From positions 124,001 to 188,000 of the forward strand of contig NZ_FNOH01000004.1 in assembly GCF_900106535.1 (NCBI RefSeq): a stretch of DNA of 64,000 bases, in the 5' to 3' direction. The stretch is from Myxococcus xanthus. GTDB lineage: Bacteria; Myxococcota; Myxococcia; Myxococcales; Myxococcaceae. A program made the translations under genes and the position numbers. The notes under the pieces were generated by a model, which had not been told where the DNA came from, did no database searches, and was given only the letters and a program-made list of their open reading frames with translations. Positions 24,755 to 33,218 of this stretch are shown here, piece by piece (position 1 is the stretch's first letter; every line of letters begins with the position of its first letter).

Positions 24755-25720
24755 GTGTCGGATTCGAGGATACAGTCCCCAGCCGTGCGCGTCGCGCTCC
24801 TGTTCATCGATGGTGTGGGGATTGGCCGGAAGGACCCGGCCGTGAATCCGCTCGCCCACCGGGAACACCTGCTATCCCACTTCGAGGACGCCCCCAGCCC
24901 GCCCCTCCCCTACGGAGGCCGCTGCATCCCCACGGACACCACCTTCGGCGTCCCCGGCCGCCCCCAGTCCGCGTCCAATCAGACGGCCATCCTGACGGGA
25001 GACCCGGCCCCCGCGCTGCTGGGCCGCCACGTCCTCGGCTACCCCAACGCGCCGCTGCGGGGGTTGATGGCGGACCGCTCCATCATCCGGCGGCTGGGCG
25101 CGGCGGGCCGCACCTCCACCTTCGCCAACGCCTATCCCGCCCCCTATCTGGACGCGCTGGAGGTCCCCCGCCGGCCCAGCACCTCCCCGCCGGAGTTCGT
25201 CCTGACCCCGGAGTCGCGCCGCAAGGTGAAGCCCTCCGCGTCCAAGCTGGCCTTCGCCGCGGGGGGCATCCCCCTGCGGACGCTCGATGACGCCCGCGCC
25301 GGGGACGGGCTCACCCACGACATCACCGGCGCCAGCGCCCGAGCCTACGGACTGCCCGCGCCAGCGCGCACGCCCGAGGAAGCCGCCGCTGTGTTCTGGG
25401 ACATTGCGTCAGGCGCGGACTTCACCTTCTTCGAGCACTACCTGGCGGACGAGGCCGGCCACGCCCAGGACTGGACGGCCGCCCTGGCCGCGCTGGACGC
25501 GTTCGACGCCTTCACCCGCGCGTTGGTGGCCACGCGCCCCGTCGAGGCCCGGGTGCTCGTCTGTAGCGACCACGGCAACGTGGAAGACCTCTCCACTCGG
25601 GGACACACGCTTCACCCCGTGCCCGTGCTCTACTTCGGCCCACCCGCGCCTGAGGTGGAGTCCTTCTCCACCGTGGCCGATGTCGGACGCGCGGTGGTTC
25701 GCTGGTTGGGTGCGGAGTGA
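24755..25720 (+). CDS. Metalloenzyme of the alkaline phosphatase/phosphoglycerate mutase superfamily
   Basis: 321 aa from the GTG at 24755. GGAGG (24743-24747) lies 7 nt upstream, inside the opposite-strand gene, and supports this over the GTG at 24785. Superfamily metal-site motifs: LLFIDGVGIG (first Asp), SASNQTAILTG (probable nucleophile region), DEAGHAQDW, CSDHGNVED and TRGHTLHPVPVL. These match phosphopentomutase and independent phosphoglycerate mutase, though it is shorter than either, about the size of stand-alone metalloenzyme domains. Reaction is unknown; phosphoryl transfer is likely. Its stop overlaps the next gene by 4 nt. Confidence 0.78.
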   Translation: MSDSRIQSPAVRVALLFIDGVGIGRKDPAVNPLAHREHLLSHFEDAPSPPLPYGGRCIPTDTTFGVPGRPQSASNQTAILTGDPAPALLGRHVLGYPNAPLRGLMADRSIIRRLGAAGRTSTFANAYPAPYLDALEVPRRPSTSPPEFVLTPESRRKVKPSASKLAFAAGGIPLRTLDDARAGDGLTHDITGASARAYGLPAPARTPEEAAAVFWDIASGADFTFFEHYLADEAGHAQDWTAALAALDAFDAFTRALVATRPVEARVLVCSDHGNVEDLSTRGHTLHPVPVLYFGPPAPEVESFSTVADVGRAVVRWLGAE

Positions 25721-26622
25721 GTCAGGAGTCACCAGCAACAAGGTGCCGTCGCGGCAGTCCCGGCTGGGCAGGGGTGCTGCTCGGCCTGAGTCTGCTCACC
25801 GGCTGCTACGCCTCCCAGAGCGCCCGCGTGCTCGTCAGCAAGGGCACCGGCGCTGGCATCGACGTCGAATACCAACCGCGCGACACCGAAGCGGCCGTGC
25901 AGGTGAAGCTCGCCGTCGAACGCGCCATTCCCCGTCTCCAGCGCTGGGGCACCTTCGACGACACCGTCACCATCGTCGTTCACCCCAACCACGCGGCGCT
26001 GGAGCGCGCCGCCAACCGCCCGGGGCATGACTTCCTCCGCGCCTGGGCGCGCTACGAGCAAATCGAGCTGCAGAGCCCTCGGACCTGGACGGCCCGAGGC
26101 GCCAGCCAGAGCCAGGTGGACGAACTGCTGCTGCACGAGCTCACCCACAGCCTCATGTACCAGGTGGCCTCGGACCGGCTCGGCTGGACACGCAAGCGGA
26201 TTCCCCTCTGGTTTCGCGAAGGCATGGCCTCCTACACCGCCGAACAGGGCTACCGCGTCTCCAGCCTGGACGACCTGGAGCACTACTGGCGCCAGCACCC
26301 CAACGCCGACCCCTTGTCGCAAGCCGACGCGCTCTACCAGTCCGAGAGCGGCATCGTGTATGGCGCCGCCCACCACGCCTTCACCTTCCTGGCGCGCCGC
26401 TATGGCGAGGACACCATCCGGAAGGTGCTGCGCGGCATGAGCCAGGGCCCGGACTTCGACAGCGCCTTCCAGCGCGCCGTGGGCGTCACCCAGGAGAGCT
26501 TCCTCCAGGACTTCCGCCGGTACGTGCGGCTGCGCGGCTTCAAGGGCGCCAGGCAGCTCCACCCGGCGCGCCCCCGGCCTGCGAACCCCATGCCTCTCGC
26601 ACCCTCACCTGCCCCTCAGTAA
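25717..26622 (+). CDS. Putative lipoprotein zinc protease (gluzincin/peptidase MA-like)
   Basis: 301 aa from a GTG overlapping the previous stop (GTGA). An N-terminal hydrophobic segment ends in lipobox LLTGC (C30), so it should be exported and lipidated. The zinc site is H140-E141-L-T-H144, with a likely third ligand Glu in PLWFREGMASY about 25 residues on, the gluzincin pattern. DYGAAHHAFTF-type and RYGEDTIRKVL segments (about 205-235) resemble peptidase MA-like proteins. The C-terminus is Pro-rich. Substrate unknown; probably acts on an envelope protein. Confidence 0.78.
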   Translation: MSQESPATRCRRGSPGWAGVLLGLSLLTGCYASQSARVLVSKGTGAGIDVEYQPRDTEAAVQVKLAVERAIPRLQRWGTFDDTVTIVVHPNHAALERAANRPGHDFLRAWARYEQIELQSPRTWTARGASQSQVDELLLHELTHSLMYQVASDRLGWTRKRIPLWFREGMASYTAEQGYRVSSLDDLEHYWRQHPNADPLSQADALYQSESGIVYGAAHHAFTFLARRYGEDTIRKVLRGMSQGPDFDSAFQRAVGVTQESFLQDFRRYVRLRGFKGARQLHPARPRPANPMPLAPSPAPQ

Positions 26623-26650
26623 GGCGCGGCTGGGGCACGGAGGCGCGCGG

Positions 26651-28375
26651 CTACGGCTTCGCCGCCGGGGACTCCAGCGCCGCCGGGCTGGTGAGAATCG
26701 GCGGGCGGTCCTTCCCCTCCATGGTGCGCTGGAGCTCCAACTCCTGCAGCAGCATGGCCGGCGCCACGGTGGACACCGGGACGTTGCCGCTCTCCGCGCC
26801 GCAGAAGCCGTTGAAGACGCCGGGCTTCTGCCCCGAGGCGAGGATGCGGTTCACCGCCGACAGCGGCGTGCCCACGATTTCCACGCCGCGCACCAGCGTC
26901 TCCTTCCCCGTCTTCACATCCACCCGGTACACCATGCGCGGCACGCCCTTGAAGGCCTGGTAACCGTAGCCGGACGTGTTGGTGTTGCCCCCGGTGATGT
27001 CGCGGATGATGAGGCCAAACGGCTTGCCCTGGCGCTTCGCCTCGGCAATCAGACGCTTCTTCAACTCCGCGTCGCTCACGCCGTTCGTGCTCTCCACCAT
27101 CAGGTTCGCCATGCGCGCCACCGGCTTCAGGTTGCCCTGGCTGCGGCCGTGGCCGTTCGACTGGAGGAAGCCCTCCACCGGTCGGCGCCCCTGAAGGTAG
27201 TTGCGCAGCACGCCCTTCTCCACCAGCGTCACCCGCTGGCCGCGCACGCCCTCCTCGTCGAAGAGGTAGTAGCCGTTGAGCGGCTCGTTCTGGAGCACGC
27301 GCCGCGTCGGGTCGTCGTGGATGGAGATGAACGACGGCAGCACCTGCTTGCCCACCTGGCCCTTGAACGTCTTGCCCTCGTTGTCACCTTCCTGCCGGTC
27401 TCCCTCCAGCCGGTGCCCCACCGCTTCGTGGAAGAGCACCCCGGCCGCTTCTGGCGCAAGGATGGCGGGCCCCGTGTACGGGTCGATGGCGGGCGCGGCG
27501 CGCAGGGCCAGCAGCTCCTGGATGACGTCATCCGCCGCCTTGTTCAGGCGCGCCACGTCCGGCAGCTCCGCTTCGGCGGGCACATAGAAGTTGCGCGAGT
27601 TGTCCAGCAGTTGCCCGTCCGGCGCCCGGGTGACGGCGGAGACATGCAGGCCGTACAGCGTCTCCTCGGTGATGATGCGGCTGCCTTCCGAGGACACGAA
27701 CAGCCGCGTCACCTTGTCCTTGGTGACGCGCACCTCCGAGTCGAACAGCTCCGGGTGCGCGTTGAAGCGCGCCGACACGTCGCGGGCGACCTTCACCCAG
27801 CGCTCGCGGTCGAACGGAGCCTCCACCGGCGGTTCCACGTGCTTCACCGGCTTCTCGCGCGTGAAGGACGGCGGACGCTTCGGGTCCTCCACCGCGTAGA
27901 CGTCCTCGCCCTTCTTCTTCAGGTACTGGAACAGCGCGGACTTGTACTTCTCATCGGTGATGAGCCACAGCGAGGTGCGCAGCGCCAACGGCGAGTCGTC
28001 CAGCGGGCCTTCCTTGCGTGACACATAGCTGGTGCCCTTGGTCGAGAAGCTGAACTCCAACCCCTCCGCCACCGAGCTGTCGAAGTCGTAGTCACCGACG
28101 CGCACGTCGACGTACAGCTTCCGCTCACGGTAGCCGTCGTCCATGAACAGCGCCCCGTAGCGCGCGGAGATCGCGTGCTGCTCGTAGTCCTTGAGCTGGT
28201 AGCTCATGAAATACGGGGGTTCGTGGTTCTGCATCTTCAGCTGCTGGTGATTGCGCGCCAGCTCAGCGGACATCGCCTCGAGCAGCTTCACGCGCGCATC
28301 CGGCACGGGCGCCGCCGCCGTCAGCAGCGCCGAGAGTGCCAGCAGGGGAAACACGGTTCGAAGGAGGGATTGCAC
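26651..28375 (-). CDS. TldD/PmbA family metalloprotease homologue with signal peptide
   Basis: 574 aa from the GTG at 28375, where a signal-peptide-like start begins (QSLLRTVFPLLALSALLTAAAP). The frame is open to a GTG at 28426 with no better ribosome site. The TldD zinc motif H-E-A-V-G-H is at 316-321, with GPAILAPEAAGVLFHEA before it and ITGGNTNTSGYGYQAFKG and NGFCGAESG towards the C-terminus, all typical of TldD. E. coli TldD/TldE is a cytoplasmic heterodimer that degrades CcdA and processes microcin B17. This copy has an export signal and no TldE partner beside it, so it probably works in the envelope. Confidence 0.85.
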   Translation of the reverse strand: MQSLLRTVFPLLALSALLTAAAPVPDARVKLLEAMSAELARNHQQLKMQNHEPPYFMSYQLKDYEQHAISARYGALFMDDGYRERKLYVDVRVGDYDFDSSVAEGLEFSFSTKGTSYVSRKEGPLDDSPLALRTSLWLITDEKYKSALFQYLKKKGEDVYAVEDPKRPPSFTREKPVKHVEPPVEAPFDRERWVKVARDVSARFNAHPELFDSEVRVTKDKVTRLFVSSEGSRIITEETLYGLHVSAVTRAPDGQLLDNSRNFYVPAEAELPDVARLNKAADDVIQELLALRAAPAIDPYTGPAILAPEAAGVLFHEAVGHRLEGDRQEGDNEGKTFKGQVGKQVLPSFISIHDDPTRRVLQNEPLNGYYLFDEEGVRGQRVTLVEKGVLRNYLQGRRPVEGFLQSNGHGRSQGNLKPVARMANLMVESTNGVSDAELKKRLIAEAKRQGKPFGLIIRDITGGNTNTSGYGYQAFKGVPRMVYRVDVKTGKETLVRGVEIVGTPLSAVNRILASGQKPGVFNGFCGAESGNVPVSTVAPAMLLQELELQRTMEGKDRPPILTSPAALESPAAKP

Positions 28376-28505
28376 GGCCCCGACACTAGCCCATCCCTTC
28401 CACGATACGAGCAGCTCCACGCTCACGGATGCCGCGAAGGCGGAATCCGTGAACGAGGGGCCCCCCGCTCGGAGGGTCGGTTTCCGGGCGGGCGGCGAAT
28501 GACTG

Positions 28506-29834
28506 TCAGGCCTTCGTCACTTTCTCACGACCCTTGCTGACACCCTTGGTGGCGTTGCGCGTGTCGACGACGACCTTCGCGCGGTCCACCAACATGGCGT
28601 AGTCGATGTCCGAGTGGTCCGTGAGGATGAGGACCGCGTCGTACTGGCCCAGCGTCTCCGGCTTCAGCGGCACGGACTTCATCTCCAAGTTGAAGCCGTG
28701 GCCCTTGTGCAGCTCGGGGACGTACGGGTCGTGGTACGACAGCTCGGCGCCCTTCTCCGCCAGCAGCGTCATGACGCGCAGCGATGGACTCTCACGCATG
28801 TCGTCGATGTCCTTTTTGTACGCCGCCCCCAGGCAGAGGACCTTCGCGCCGTTGAGCGTCTGCTTGTTCTTGTTCAGCGCCTCCATCGTGCGCTGCACCA
28901 CGTAGTACGGCATCTGCCAGTTCACCTCGCCGGCCAGCTCGATGAACTTGGTGTGGAACTCGTACTCGCGCGCCTTCCACGTCAGGTAGAACGGGTCGAT
29001 GGGGATGCAATGCCCACCGAGGCCCGGGCCTGGGTAGAAGGGCATGTAGCCGAAGGGCTTGGTGCTCGCGGCCTGGATGGCCTCCCACACGTCCACGCCC
29101 ATGCGGTCGCAGAGCATCTTCATCTCGTTGACCATGGCGATGTTGACGCAGCGGAAGATGTTCTCCAGCAGCTTGGTCAGCTCCGCCACGCGGGTGGAGG
29201 ACACCGGCACCACTTCCTTCAGCGCGCTGCCGTAGAGGGCCGCGGCCATCTCGGAGCATTCGGGTGAGTAGCCACCGACAATCTTCGGAATCGTCTTGGT
29301 GTTGAAGCTCTTGTTGCCCGGGTCCTCGCGCTCGGGGCTGAAGGCCAGGTAGAAGTCCTTGCCGGCCTTGAGGCCGTTCTTCTCCAGCAGCGGTTTGAGC
29401 ACCTCCTCTGTCGTCCCCGGGTACGTGGTGGACTCCAGGATGAAGAGCTGTCCAGGACGCACGTGCGGCGCGAGCGCCTCACCCGTCTGGATGATGTAGC
29501 TCATGTCCGGCTCACGCGACGCCGTGAGCGGCGTGGGCACGCAGATGATGACGCAGTCCATATCCTTCGCCTTGGCGAAGTCCGTGGTGGCCTTCAGCTT
29601 GCCCGACTTGCTCAGCTCCGCCAGCGGAGCGCCGGGGATGTGCTTGATGTAGCTCTCCCCCTTCTCGATTTTGTCGATCTTCCGCTTGTCGACGTCGAGC
29701 CCCATGACGGGGAAGCCCGCCTCCGCGAACGCCATCCCTAGCGGAAGACCGACATAGCCAAGCCCGACCACACCCACCCTCGCGTCCCGCTTCTTGATGC
29801 GATCCAGAAGCGGGCTGCTCACCATCACCCTCAT
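28506..29834 (-). CDS. Nucleotide-sugar dehydrogenase (UDP-glucose/UDP-N-acetylhexosamine 6-dehydrogenase type)
   Basis: 442 aa from the ATG at 29834; AGGAG lies 11 nt before it. The NAD-binding loop is VGVVGLGYVGLPLGMAFAEA, then the VPTPL segment, ESTTYPGTTEE, FSPEREDPGN, and the catalytic cysteine in PGLGGHCIPIDP. The C-terminal nucleotide-binding domain has GAAYKKDIDDMRESPSL. It oxidises C6 of a UDP-sugar to a uronic acid in two NAD steps. GGHCIPIDP and the EDPGN segment fit the WbpA/WecC (acetamido sugar) group at least as well as UDP-glucose dehydrogenase. Lying 58 nt behind a heparinase-fold gene, it belongs to a uronic-acid polysaccharide function. Confidence 0.9.
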   Translation of the reverse strand: MRVMVSSPLLDRIKKRDARVGVVGLGYVGLPLGMAFAEAGFPVMGLDVDKRKIDKIEKGESYIKHIPGAPLAELSKSGKLKATTDFAKAKDMDCVIICVPTPLTASREPDMSYIIQTGEALAPHVRPGQLFILESTTYPGTTEEVLKPLLEKNGLKAGKDFYLAFSPEREDPGNKSFNTKTIPKIVGGYSPECSEMAAALYGSALKEVVPVSSTRVAELTKLLENIFRCVNIAMVNEMKMLCDRMGVDVWEAIQAASTKPFGYMPFYPGPGLGGHCIPIDPFYLTWKAREYEFHTKFIELAGEVNWQMPYYVVQRTMEALNKNKQTLNGAKVLCLGAAYKKDIDDMRESPSLRVMTLLAEKGAELSYHDPYVPELHKGHGFNLEMKSVPLKPETLGQYDAVLILTDHSDIDYAMLVDRAKVVVDTRNATKGVSKGREKVTKA

Positions 29835-29892
29835 CGTCCTCACCTCTCCTGATGCGACGTGCCGTTAAGACGGTCACGCCCCGACCCGACAC

Positions 29893-31968
29893 TCAGCGGA
29901 AAACGACCCCCCACCTCAACCACGCCGGAGGCGTCACCTGCCCCCGGATCTCCACCGCCAGCGACGGCACCACCCGCCCGTACCCTGGCGAATACTTCGA
30001 CGGCACCAACCGCGCCGTCAGTCCCTTCTCCAGCACCACCCAGGCGAGCGGGGCCCCTTCCGGCCCCAGTTCCACCACGAGCGGCTCGAACGACACCGGC
30101 TCTTCCATCACACGACCCGCGCGTGACAGGACCTGCACTTGAGGCGACACCACTCGCGCCTGTTCATCTGGCAGATGGAATCTGCCCACCACGTCATGCC
30201 GGCCCGTGCCCACGAAGCGGTCACGTCCGGCCAGAGCGCGCTCGCCCCGGTCCAGCCGGAACGTGCGCTCGATTCCCACGGGCGCGGGCAGCCGGCGGTA
30301 GCCGTCATGCCGCACCAACAGCCTGTCCACCGACTTCCCCGGCAGGAAGGCCACCACCCGCGCCCGAGCCTCCTCCGGCAGCGCGAACAACCGCGCCTCA
30401 TCCAGGGGCGCCTGCTCCGCGCCATCCACCTGCACCGTGTTGTGCGCGGCCGTTCCGCGGAACCAGTTCCGCAACGCGGGCTCTCGCGTATAGGTGCCGG
30501 TGCCCGGATCCACGATGACGGGACGCCCGTCGACGTGGAGTTCGAAAGAGAGTTTGTCGTTGTGGCTGTGTCCCCCGACACCGCCTTGTCCCTGCTTGCC
30601 GGCGCTGACAGTGATAACGACACCCGCGCCGCGCAAGATGTGAAAACCACCCTCCGGAAAGCTCACCGACACGGGCTCCGGCGCGGGCGCGAGCGCGGCG
30701 AAACGCGCCTGCCCGGCGCGGCCCAGCAGCCACGCGGCCTCGTCCACGAACTCGCCGCCGCCCAGGCCCGCATCGCCGAAGAGCGCCGCGCCCAGGCCCA
30801 CCAGATAGCCGTGCGCGTTGTCCTCGCGATCACGCAGCGGGAAGACGCGGCCGGAGTCGTTGTCGCCAATCTGTGGCGCCAGGCCCTGCTCGGAACACCA
30901 CGCGCGCACGGCGTGGAACATGCGACGCAGCCGGGACTCGTACCTGGGCCCCAGTGGCACACCCGCACCGCGCGCGGCGAGGTACCCCAGCGTGAACAGC
31001 TCCACCGACAGGCGATGATAGGGAATGGAGCCCTCGAAGGACGTACCCTCGAGATGCACCTGCTTCTCCATCTGTTCGCGCAGCCCACCCACCGCCAGCG
31101 ACACCTGCTGCGGCGCGCCCGGCAGCTCCGGGAAGAGCAGGCCCACCACCAACAGGCCCACGTAATTGGAGACCAGGTGGTTGTTGGGCACCGCGCCGCG
31201 GTCCTCCAGGTGGGCCTCCACCCAGGCGGTGTGCTCGGCCAGCGCGCTCAGCACCGGCACCAGGAAGTCCGGCCGGGCCACAGCGGGCGCGGCGGAGAAC
31301 ATGGCCAGCGCCTGCGCCAGGTTCGCGGCGCGCAGCGCCACCTCCATGGCGCATGTCCAGTGCACGCCCTGCCCCACGGGGTTCGCCTGGAGGAAGTCCA
31401 ACACCTGCGCCACGAAGGCATCCGCCAGCCGCGCGCGTACGTCAGCGGCCGTCTCCACCCAGTACCCCTGGCCCAGCGCCACGACGCTGTCGAGCCGGCC
31501 CATCACCCACGGGTACTTCGGGTCGCTCCCCGCCACGGCGAGCGACAGGCGCTCCACGGGCTCCACCGGATAGCGGTGACCACTCACCGGATCCAGGAAC
31601 CAGTCCACGGGACGGCCCTCGCCGAAAACCACCGGGGTGCCGAAGATGTCCCACTCCTGGCGAAGCGCGGCCTGGGCACGGGCCCGCGCGCGCTCCAGGC
31701 CGCCAGGCACCGAGGCGAGCGCCTCCAGCACCGACGCGCGCTGAGAGACTTCACACCAGATGCGTGAGCTGCGCTGGCCCAGCGCCAGCTCCACCAGCTC
31801 CACGCCATCCGTCGCGCCGTAGCACTCGAGGAGCTGCACCTCGTCCGCGCGCTCGCGCCGACGATAGAGTGCCTGCCGCGCCACACCTTGGACACGCCGC
31901 ACAGCGCTGCGCGCCAGTCCGCCTGGTGCAAGTCGAGCGATCGCCGCGTAGTAATCGAGAGTCCCCAT
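29893..31968 (-). CDS. Heparinase II/III-fold polysaccharide lyase family protein
   Basis: 691 aa with AAGGGG 3 nt before the ATG. The N-terminal part (about 90-400) is an alpha/alpha toroid typical of alginate-lyase and heparinase folds (NNHLVSNYVGLLV, FEGSIPYHRLSVELF, IGDNDSGRVF). The C-terminal beta domain (about 440-690) carries the family signature GGHSHNDKLSFEL then VIVDPGTGTY. No signal peptide is visible. Such proteins, often inside capsule or exopolysaccharide clusters, cleave or modify uronic-acid-containing glycans. It is the first gene behind a candidate sigma-54 promoter, followed by the sugar dehydrogenase. Confidence 0.88.
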   Translation of the reverse strand: MGTLDYYAAIARLAPGGLARSAVRRVQGVARQALYRRRERADEVQLLECYGATDGVELVELALGQRSSRIWCEVSQRASVLEALASVPGGLERARARAQAALRQEWDIFGTPVVFGEGRPVDWFLDPVSGHRYPVEPVERLSLAVAGSDPKYPWVMGRLDSVVALGQGYWVETAADVRARLADAFVAQVLDFLQANPVGQGVHWTCAMEVALRAANLAQALAMFSAAPAVARPDFLVPVLSALAEHTAWVEAHLEDRGAVPNNHLVSNYVGLLVVGLLFPELPGAPQQVSLAVGGLREQMEKQVHLEGTSFEGSIPYHRLSVELFTLGYLAARGAGVPLGPRYESRLRRMFHAVRAWCSEQGLAPQIGDNDSGRVFPLRDREDNAHGYLVGLGAALFGDAGLGGGEFVDEAAWLLGRAGQARFAALAPAPEPVSVSFPEGGFHILRGAGVVITVSAGKQGQGGVGGHSHNDKLSFELHVDGRPVIVDPGTGTYTREPALRNWFRGTAAHNTVQVDGAEQAPLDEARLFALPEEARARVVAFLPGKSVDRLLVRHDGYRRLPAPVGIERTFRLDRGERALAGRDRFVGTGRHDVVGRFHLPDEQARVVSPQVQVLSRAGRVMEEPVSFEPLVVELGPEGAPLAWVVLEKGLTARLVPSKYSPGYGRVVPSLAVEIRGQVTPPAWLRWGVVFR

Positions 31969-32001
31969 TCGCCCCTTCCGCCACCCGTGTCGGATGCCGT
32001 T

Positions 32002-32017
32002 AGCAAGTGCCTGGCCA
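32002..32017 (-). promoter_or_regulatory. Candidate sigma-54 (-24/-12) promoter
   Basis: On the minus strand the 16-mer TGGCCAGGCACTTGCT fits the RpoN consensus TGGCAC-N5-TTGCW, with the invariant GG and GC elements at the correct spacing and a perfect TTGCT. Only the two bases after TGGC differ. Transcription would start near 31990, about 22 nt before the heparinase-fold ATG and upstream of its AAGGGG site. M. xanthus has many sigma-54 promoters driven by enhancer-binding proteins. Confidence 0.6.
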
Positions 32018-32104
32018 GGAGCTGTTTCTTAGGAGTTGGGCGGGGTTGCGCGGTGCCCCCGTACCCCCTGACGGTAAAAAGTGGGGGGCTCACACGCCCT
32101 GAAG

Positions 32105-32118
32105 GGAAAAGGATTTCC
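32105..32118. repeat. Inverted repeat, possible enhancer-binding-protein site
   Basis: GGAAA (32105-32109) and TTTCC (32114-32118) flank AGGA. The centre lies about 100 nt upstream of the candidate sigma-54 promoter, a usual distance for an upstream activating sequence. Short and unproven. Confidence 0.3.
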
Positions 32119-32162
32119 GATTCGCGGGCGTCCGGCGCCCTCCCTGGGCAGCGTTGCGGCGC

Positions 32163-33206
32163 GTGCATAGCGTGCCCATACCTTCCCGCGTGCTGGCAGG
32201 TGCTCGGACGGGGTGGCGCATCGGCAACGAGTCCGATGCAGGGGTGGAACAGGCGCTCGCGGAGGTTGCCGAGCGTGCCTTCCGCTGTGGTGCTCGTGCG
32301 GGATTGGAGTCCTTGGTACGCGAGGCCCAGCGGATGACGGGCGCTTCCGGAGCGGCTTTCTATGACGGACGCGTCTGTGTCGCGGCGACAGGGGTCGTCA
32401 CGGCCACGCGCGCCCGGGGAAGGAGGCGTCGTCGGCCGGCCCTGGTGGTGTGGCCCGAACGGCCCACCGGCCGGGATGCGCGGGTGCTCGCGCGAATGTC
32501 GGCGTTCGGCGCCGTACTGCTCGCGGCGCATGCCCGGGAGTCGGACGCGGCGGCGCGGCACGTGCATCTGCTGAAGACGCAGCGGCGATTGGAACGGCGG
32601 GTGGTGAACCAGGAGCACCGGCGCTCCCGGGCGTCACACGACCTCAGGACACCATTGATGGTCATCAAGGGATACGTGGACATGATGCTGAAGGGAACGG
32701 CGGGCGGGCTGACGGCCCCCATCCAGCGCTACCTGGAGCGCCTGCGCCGCTCGGCGGACGACCAGAGCGCCATCATCGAGCGCCGGCTGGCGAAGGTGCA
32801 GGACGAGGGCGTGGAGGACCTGCGCCCTCTGCTGCGCACGGCCTTCATCCCCGCCGCGCGCGGCCAGCGCATCATGGACACGACGATGACGCTCCCGGAC
32901 CGGCCCGTGGCCATTCCGGGCCCCCGCGATGACGTGGAGCTGCTGGTGCGCGTGCTGGCCCGCACGGTGGCGGCGTCGGGCGCGCCCACGGCGGTGCGCG
33001 TGGAAGCTGCGGGGGACGCGAGCGTGTGGCAGCTGCGCATCAACATCCGCGGCGGCAAGCCGCTGCCGGAGAAAACGGTCACGCTGCTGCGGCACCTGAC
33101 GCAGCGGCTGCGGGGTGGCCTCTCGTTGCCGGAGGAGACCGGCAACGGCTGGGTGGTCCACCTGCCGGTGGATGACACCGTGCCCGTGGCGCCTCGCGAC
33201 GCGTGA
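32163..33206 (+). CDS. Histidine-kinase-like protein with degenerate ATPase domain
   Basis: 347 aa from a GTG at 32163; several GTGs follow in frame and none has a clear ribosome site, so the start is uncertain. Residues about 50-130 look like a worn GAF-type sensor (TGASGAAFYDGRV). The HisKA dimerisation and phosphoacceptor helix is clear: SRASHDLRTPLMVIKGYVDM, with His near residue 158. The C-terminal region aligns in position with a HATPase_c domain but lacks the Asn of the N box (LLVRVLARTVAASG) and any DxGxG or GxGxG loop. It may be a pseudokinase or scaffold. It converges with cheA, 12 nt away. Confidence 0.7.
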   Translation: MHSVPIPSRVLAGARTGWRIGNESDAGVEQALAEVAERAFRCGARAGLESLVREAQRMTGASGAAFYDGRVCVAATGVVTATRARGRRRRRPALVVWPERPTGRDARVLARMSAFGAVLLAAHARESDAAARHVHLLKTQRRLERRVVNQEHRRSRASHDLRTPLMVIKGYVDMMLKGTAGGLTAPIQRYLERLRRSADDQSAIIERRLAKVQDEGVEDLRPLLRTAFIPAARGQRIMDTTMTLPDRPVAIPGPRDDVELLVRVLARTVAASGAPTAVRVEAAGDASVWQLRINIRGGKPLPEKTVTLLRHLTQRLRGGLSLPEETGNGWVVHLPVDDTVPVAPRDA

Positions 33207-33218
33207 GGCGCGGCGCCG

